A DNA stretch of 8,661 bases from Balneolaceae bacterium (GTDB lineage: Bacteria; Bacteroidota; Rhodothermia; Balneolales; Balneolaceae), in the NCBI GenBank assembly GCA_007123785.1, contig SLGL01000318.1, positions 1 to 8,661 on the forward strand. The letters are read 5' to 3'. Below are positions 7,021 through 8,661 of the stretch, piece after piece. Within the stretch, counting starts at the first letter, position 1, and each line of letters opens with the position of its first letter. The position numbers and the translations under genes were made by a program. Under the pieces are notes generated by a model. It saw only the letters and a program-made list of their open reading frames with translations, was not told the DNA's origin and did not search any database.

Positions 7021-7848
7021 CTATCTGATCTGGCTGAGGTTTTCACGTGCTTCGGCCATGTAGAAACGGTCACTTTCAGAAACAGTATTCATTACCAGTA
7101 CACGCTCCAGAATTGGCTTTGCTTTTGTATGCTGACCCGACGCCATATAGTGCTGTGCAAGATCTACATGAAAAAGAATTTCATTCGGATCAAGGCGAAT
7201 CGCACGCTTCAGGTACTCTTCGGCCTTGGCATGACTCGCATCATCGGGCAATCTGCCATAGATCATCCTTGCTCCGAGACGTTCGGCACGGGAGGTGTTT
7301 GCAAGCTTGGAATTCCAGATCCCCAAAAGATGCCAGGTTGGTGCATAGTTGGGATCGAGTTCAGCAGCACGATTGGCATGCTTACGGATATCCCAGATCA
7401 GTTGAATTCGTTCGGCTGAGTTGGGCATAAGGTCTACAAGAGTTGCAGTAGAGATCCCATACACATAATGTGAACGCGGCTTGTCGGGGTGGACTTCAAT
7501 CGCAATCACCGCCAATTCACGTGCTCTGGTAAAATAGTTGATTTTCCTCCGCTCTGTCTGCTGATAATGCCCTTTTCTTGTGTAAAGTAAGCTTGCATTC
7601 CAAAGCGCTTCATAGTTTGCCGGCTCCCACATCAGGATGTCCCTGTATATTGCAAGAGCCCGTTCTTCATCTCCTGCATCGATATTCACTGATGCCCTGT
7701 TCAGCAGAGTTTCTGTTGGCTCTGAAGGCTGGGCAAAAATTGAAGATGGAACCAACCAGACAGATATAAGCAGTGCTGCAAGTATCGACACAACAATTTT
7801 GTAAACTGGTATTGTTTCTCTGTGAACAGCTATTAAAGCAGAATTCAT
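7021..7848 (-). CDS. Exported TPR protein, RMDN-like family
   Basis: The 275-residue product starts with a 17-residue n-region, a hydrophobic segment (about 18-33) and a likely signal peptidase I site SSIFA|QP (after residue 39), so the mature protein is probably periplasmic. TPR-like helical repeats follow, including ALAIYRDILMWEPANYEALWNASLLY (64-89), ANRAAELDPNYAPTWHLLGIW (158-178), and KAEEYLKRAIRLDPNEILFHVDLAQHYMASGQ (208-239) with KAKPILERVL behind it. The block from HLLGIWNSKLAN to YGRLPDDASHAKAEEYLKRAIRLDP resembles bacterial relatives of animal 'regulator of microtubule dynamics' (RMDN) proteins. TPR proteins are usually protein-binding scaffolds; the partner here is unknown. The ATG at 7846-7848 follows an A-run, with no Shine-Dalgarno. 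The stop is tandem, TAG then TGA. It stands alone, divergent from the Smr gene. Confidence 0.85.
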   Translation of the reverse strand: MNSALIAVHRETIPVYKIVVSILAALLISVWLVPSSIFAQPSEPTETLLNRASVNIDAGDEERALAIYRDILMWEPANYEALWNASLLYTRKGHYQQTERRKINYFTRARELAVIAIEVHPDKPRSHYVYGISTATLVDLMPNSAERIQLIWDIRKHANRAAELDPNYAPTWHLLGIWNSKLANTSRAERLGARMIYGRLPDDASHAKAEEYLKRAIRLDPNEILFHVDLAQHYMASGQHTKAKPILERVLVMNTVSESDRFYMAEARENLSQIR

Positions 7849-7885
7849 TTTTTTGATGTAGATATAATTTATTTTTCTGGAGACT

Positions 7886-7915
7886 TTGACCTAAAACAAG
7901 ACTTTGGGGTATAAT
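7886..7915 (+). promoter_or_regulatory. Near-consensus sigma70-type promoter facing the intergenic region
   Basis: TTGACC (7886-7891, one mismatch to TTGACA), an 18-base spacer and a perfect TATAAT (7910-7915) lie on the plus strand. Transcription would run away from the TPR gene toward the Smr gene, about 630 bases off. If the host belongs to Bacteroidota, its main sigma factor prefers TAnnTTTG/TTG, so activity is uncertain. A chance match in AT-rich DNA cannot be excluded. Confidence 0.4.
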
Positions 7916-8200
7916 GTTTTCAAAAGCATAACGAAAATGTCCTGAGTATATTTATTATATAATTATGAAACTTTAACAAAAATACTATCCCACTATCTTT
8001 TCAAAGGGTCATTATTTCCAAAATAAGAAATGTTTTAGCATGTATATCATGATTCCAACCCAGATGAGTCATGTAAGGATCATATGTTGCTGATATTCAT
8101 AACATAACAGCCTTATAAAAAGTTCTTTCAGAAAAACCGAAGCAGAATCCTCTTGTATTTAATATTGAAACCTGAAAAAAGTACCAGCGGAACAATGAGA

Positions 8201-8237
8201 GACTTTTTAATCTATCCTATTAACCCTGCAAAAAGTC
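8201..8237. repeat. 8-bp inverted repeat GACTTTTT/AAAAAGTC
   Basis: The arms at 8201-8208 and 8230-8237 pair perfectly, with a 21-base loop. An upstream AAAAAGT (8176-8182) can pair with the same ACTTTTT arm, so two mutually exclusive hairpins are possible. The arms are of low complexity, which weakens the case for function. Confidence 0.5.
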
Positions 8238-8238
8238 A

Positions 8239-8290
8239 CCCCTTCCTTGTGTCGTGCATTTGCGGCATAGGGAAGGGGATGGGGGATGGG
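8239..8290 (+). repeat. 13-bp hairpin followed by G-quadruplex motif (REP-like element)
   Basis: CCCCTTCCTTGTG (8239-8251) pairs with CATAGGGAAGGGG (8266-8278) with two G·T wobbles and a 14-base loop. The 3' arm also begins a canonical four-tract G-quadruplex motif: GGG (8270-8272), GGGG (8275-8278), GGGGG (8281-8285) and GGG (8288-8290), with loops AA, AT and AT. Hairpin and quadruplex would compete for the same G-tracts. The element begins one base after the preceding inverted repeat. It is similar in layout to 6560-6586. Confidence 0.6.
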
Positions 8291-8549
8291 TCCGAGTGGA
8301 TAGGGCCAACAGTCAACGACAAAAACCAAATCTGTCAACAGCAACCTCAAGTTTCATAAGCTCCGAGTGCAAGGATTCCCGTGAAACGAAACCCGATGTA
8401 TTATCATTGAAACGTTACTACTGCAATTTCATCTGTAAAACAGAGGAGAGTCACCGGATGAATCGATTCGGAATCAGCTGAATCATCTTTACAGTTCCCT
8501 CACTTTTTTTATCTTCACAGTAGAATATTAAAAATACCGGTTCCCACTC

Positions 8550-8661
8550 ATGGCCAAATTGAAACTCGATCTCCACGATATTTATAACAAAGGTGATCAG
8601 ATTGACCGCGAACTGGATCGTATCATCGACGAAGCGATTGAAAAAAAGATCAAGACGGTTG
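8550..8661 (+). CDS. Small Smr-domain (MutS2 C-terminal-like) protein, 5' part
   Basis: An ATG at 8550-8552 opens a frame that runs off the window after 37 full codons. The product begins MAKLKLDLHDIYNKG and continues IDRELDRIIDEAIEKKIKTV. LDLH at residues 6-9, followed by an amphipathic helix and the start of a strand, is the pattern at the start of Smr domains, which are found at the C-terminus of MutS2 and as small stand-alone proteins. Smr domains bind or cut nucleic acid; the role of the stand-alone forms is poorly known. The GxG motif expected next lies outside the window. No Shine-Dalgarno is seen. The only minus-10-like sequence upstream is TAGAAT at 8521-8526, without a partner. It is a partial gene at the edge; identification is good but incomplete. 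Confidence 0.75.
   Translation, partial: MAKLKLDLHDIYNKGDQIDRELDRIIDEAIEKKIKTV

Larger units (their letters stand above)
7849..8549. other. 701-bp divergent intergenic region with structured DNA
   Basis: This AT-rich region separates the TPR gene (minus) from the Smr gene (plus). It contains a near-consensus sigma70-type promoter on the plus strand (7886-7915), a run of inverted repeats and a G-quadruplex motif (8176-8290), and two small perfect palindromes near the right end (8460-8469 and 8474-8481). Plus-strand open frames at 8153-8359 and 8254-8481 run through the palindromic block, overlap each other and have no family features, so no gene is called. Confidence 0.6.

Noticed and set aside
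6919..7419. 166-codon open frame on the plus strand entering the TPR gene
   Set aside because: Most of it is antisense to the TPR gene, and the part in the intergenic region is not protein-like.
8153..8359. 68-codon open frame starting with TTG
   Set aside because: It runs through the palindromic/G-rich block, has no Shine-Dalgarno or family features, and overlaps another open frame of equal weakness (8254-8481).
8458..8481. Seven-codon ORF (MNRFGIS) with GAGGAG upstream
   Set aside because: The Shine-Dalgarno-like sequence is good, but the peptide has no repeated control codons or hairpin pair typical of a leader peptide, and the next gene is 68 bases away without a terminator between.
7849..8549. 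Possible riboswitch, tRNA or CRISPR array in the divergent intergenic region
   Set aside because: No conserved riboswitch core, no cloverleaf and no regularly spaced repeats were seen on either strand.

Overview
The window reads like a chromosomal housekeeping segment of a bacterium from the Bacteroidota/FCB group, most likely Balneolota-like. This placement is inference: the dCTP deaminase is of the long duplicated type, several start codons lack a Shine-Dalgarno sequence, there is a TAnnTTTG-type promoter box, and the intergenic DNA is AT-rich with scattered C-rich/G-rich palindromes. No mobile element, CRISPR array, tRNA or rRNA was seen.

Minus strand, right to left in transcription order: (1) 7848-7021 is an exported TPR protein resembling the bacterial relatives of animal RMDN proteins. 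(2) After about 600 bp without a recognisable gene comes a tight three-gene operon: a duplicated-fold dCTP deaminase (from 6423), a 71-residue BFD-like [2Fe-2S] protein (5210-4995) and the 16S rRNA m3U1498 methyltransferase RsmE (4998-4306). The junctions are one base apart and a 4-base ATGA overlap. (3) After a 124-base gap holding a palindrome and a promoter-like box comes recC (from 4181). It overlaps recB by ATGA, and recB starts at 1050 with a strong Shine-Dalgarno sequence.

recB is broken as read. An amber codon (61-63) ends it after 329 residues, although the same frame stays open to the window edge and still looks like RecB. RecB and RecC are two subunits of the RecBCD double-strand-break repair nuclease/helicase; recD is not visible.

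Plus strand: only the first 37 codons of a small Smr-domain protein (from 8550) are present. It is divergent from the TPR gene across a 701-bp intergenic region. That region contains a near-consensus sigma70-type promoter pointing into it and a compact structured block (about 8176-8290): alternative A/T-rich hairpins, a 13-bp hairpin, and a canonical G-quadruplex motif.

Overall the coding content is ordinary. The points most worth checking are the recB amber codon, the structured G4/hairpin element, the dcd-BFD-rsmE operon, and the promoter or terminator between rsmE and recC. I found no clearly new multi-gene system.
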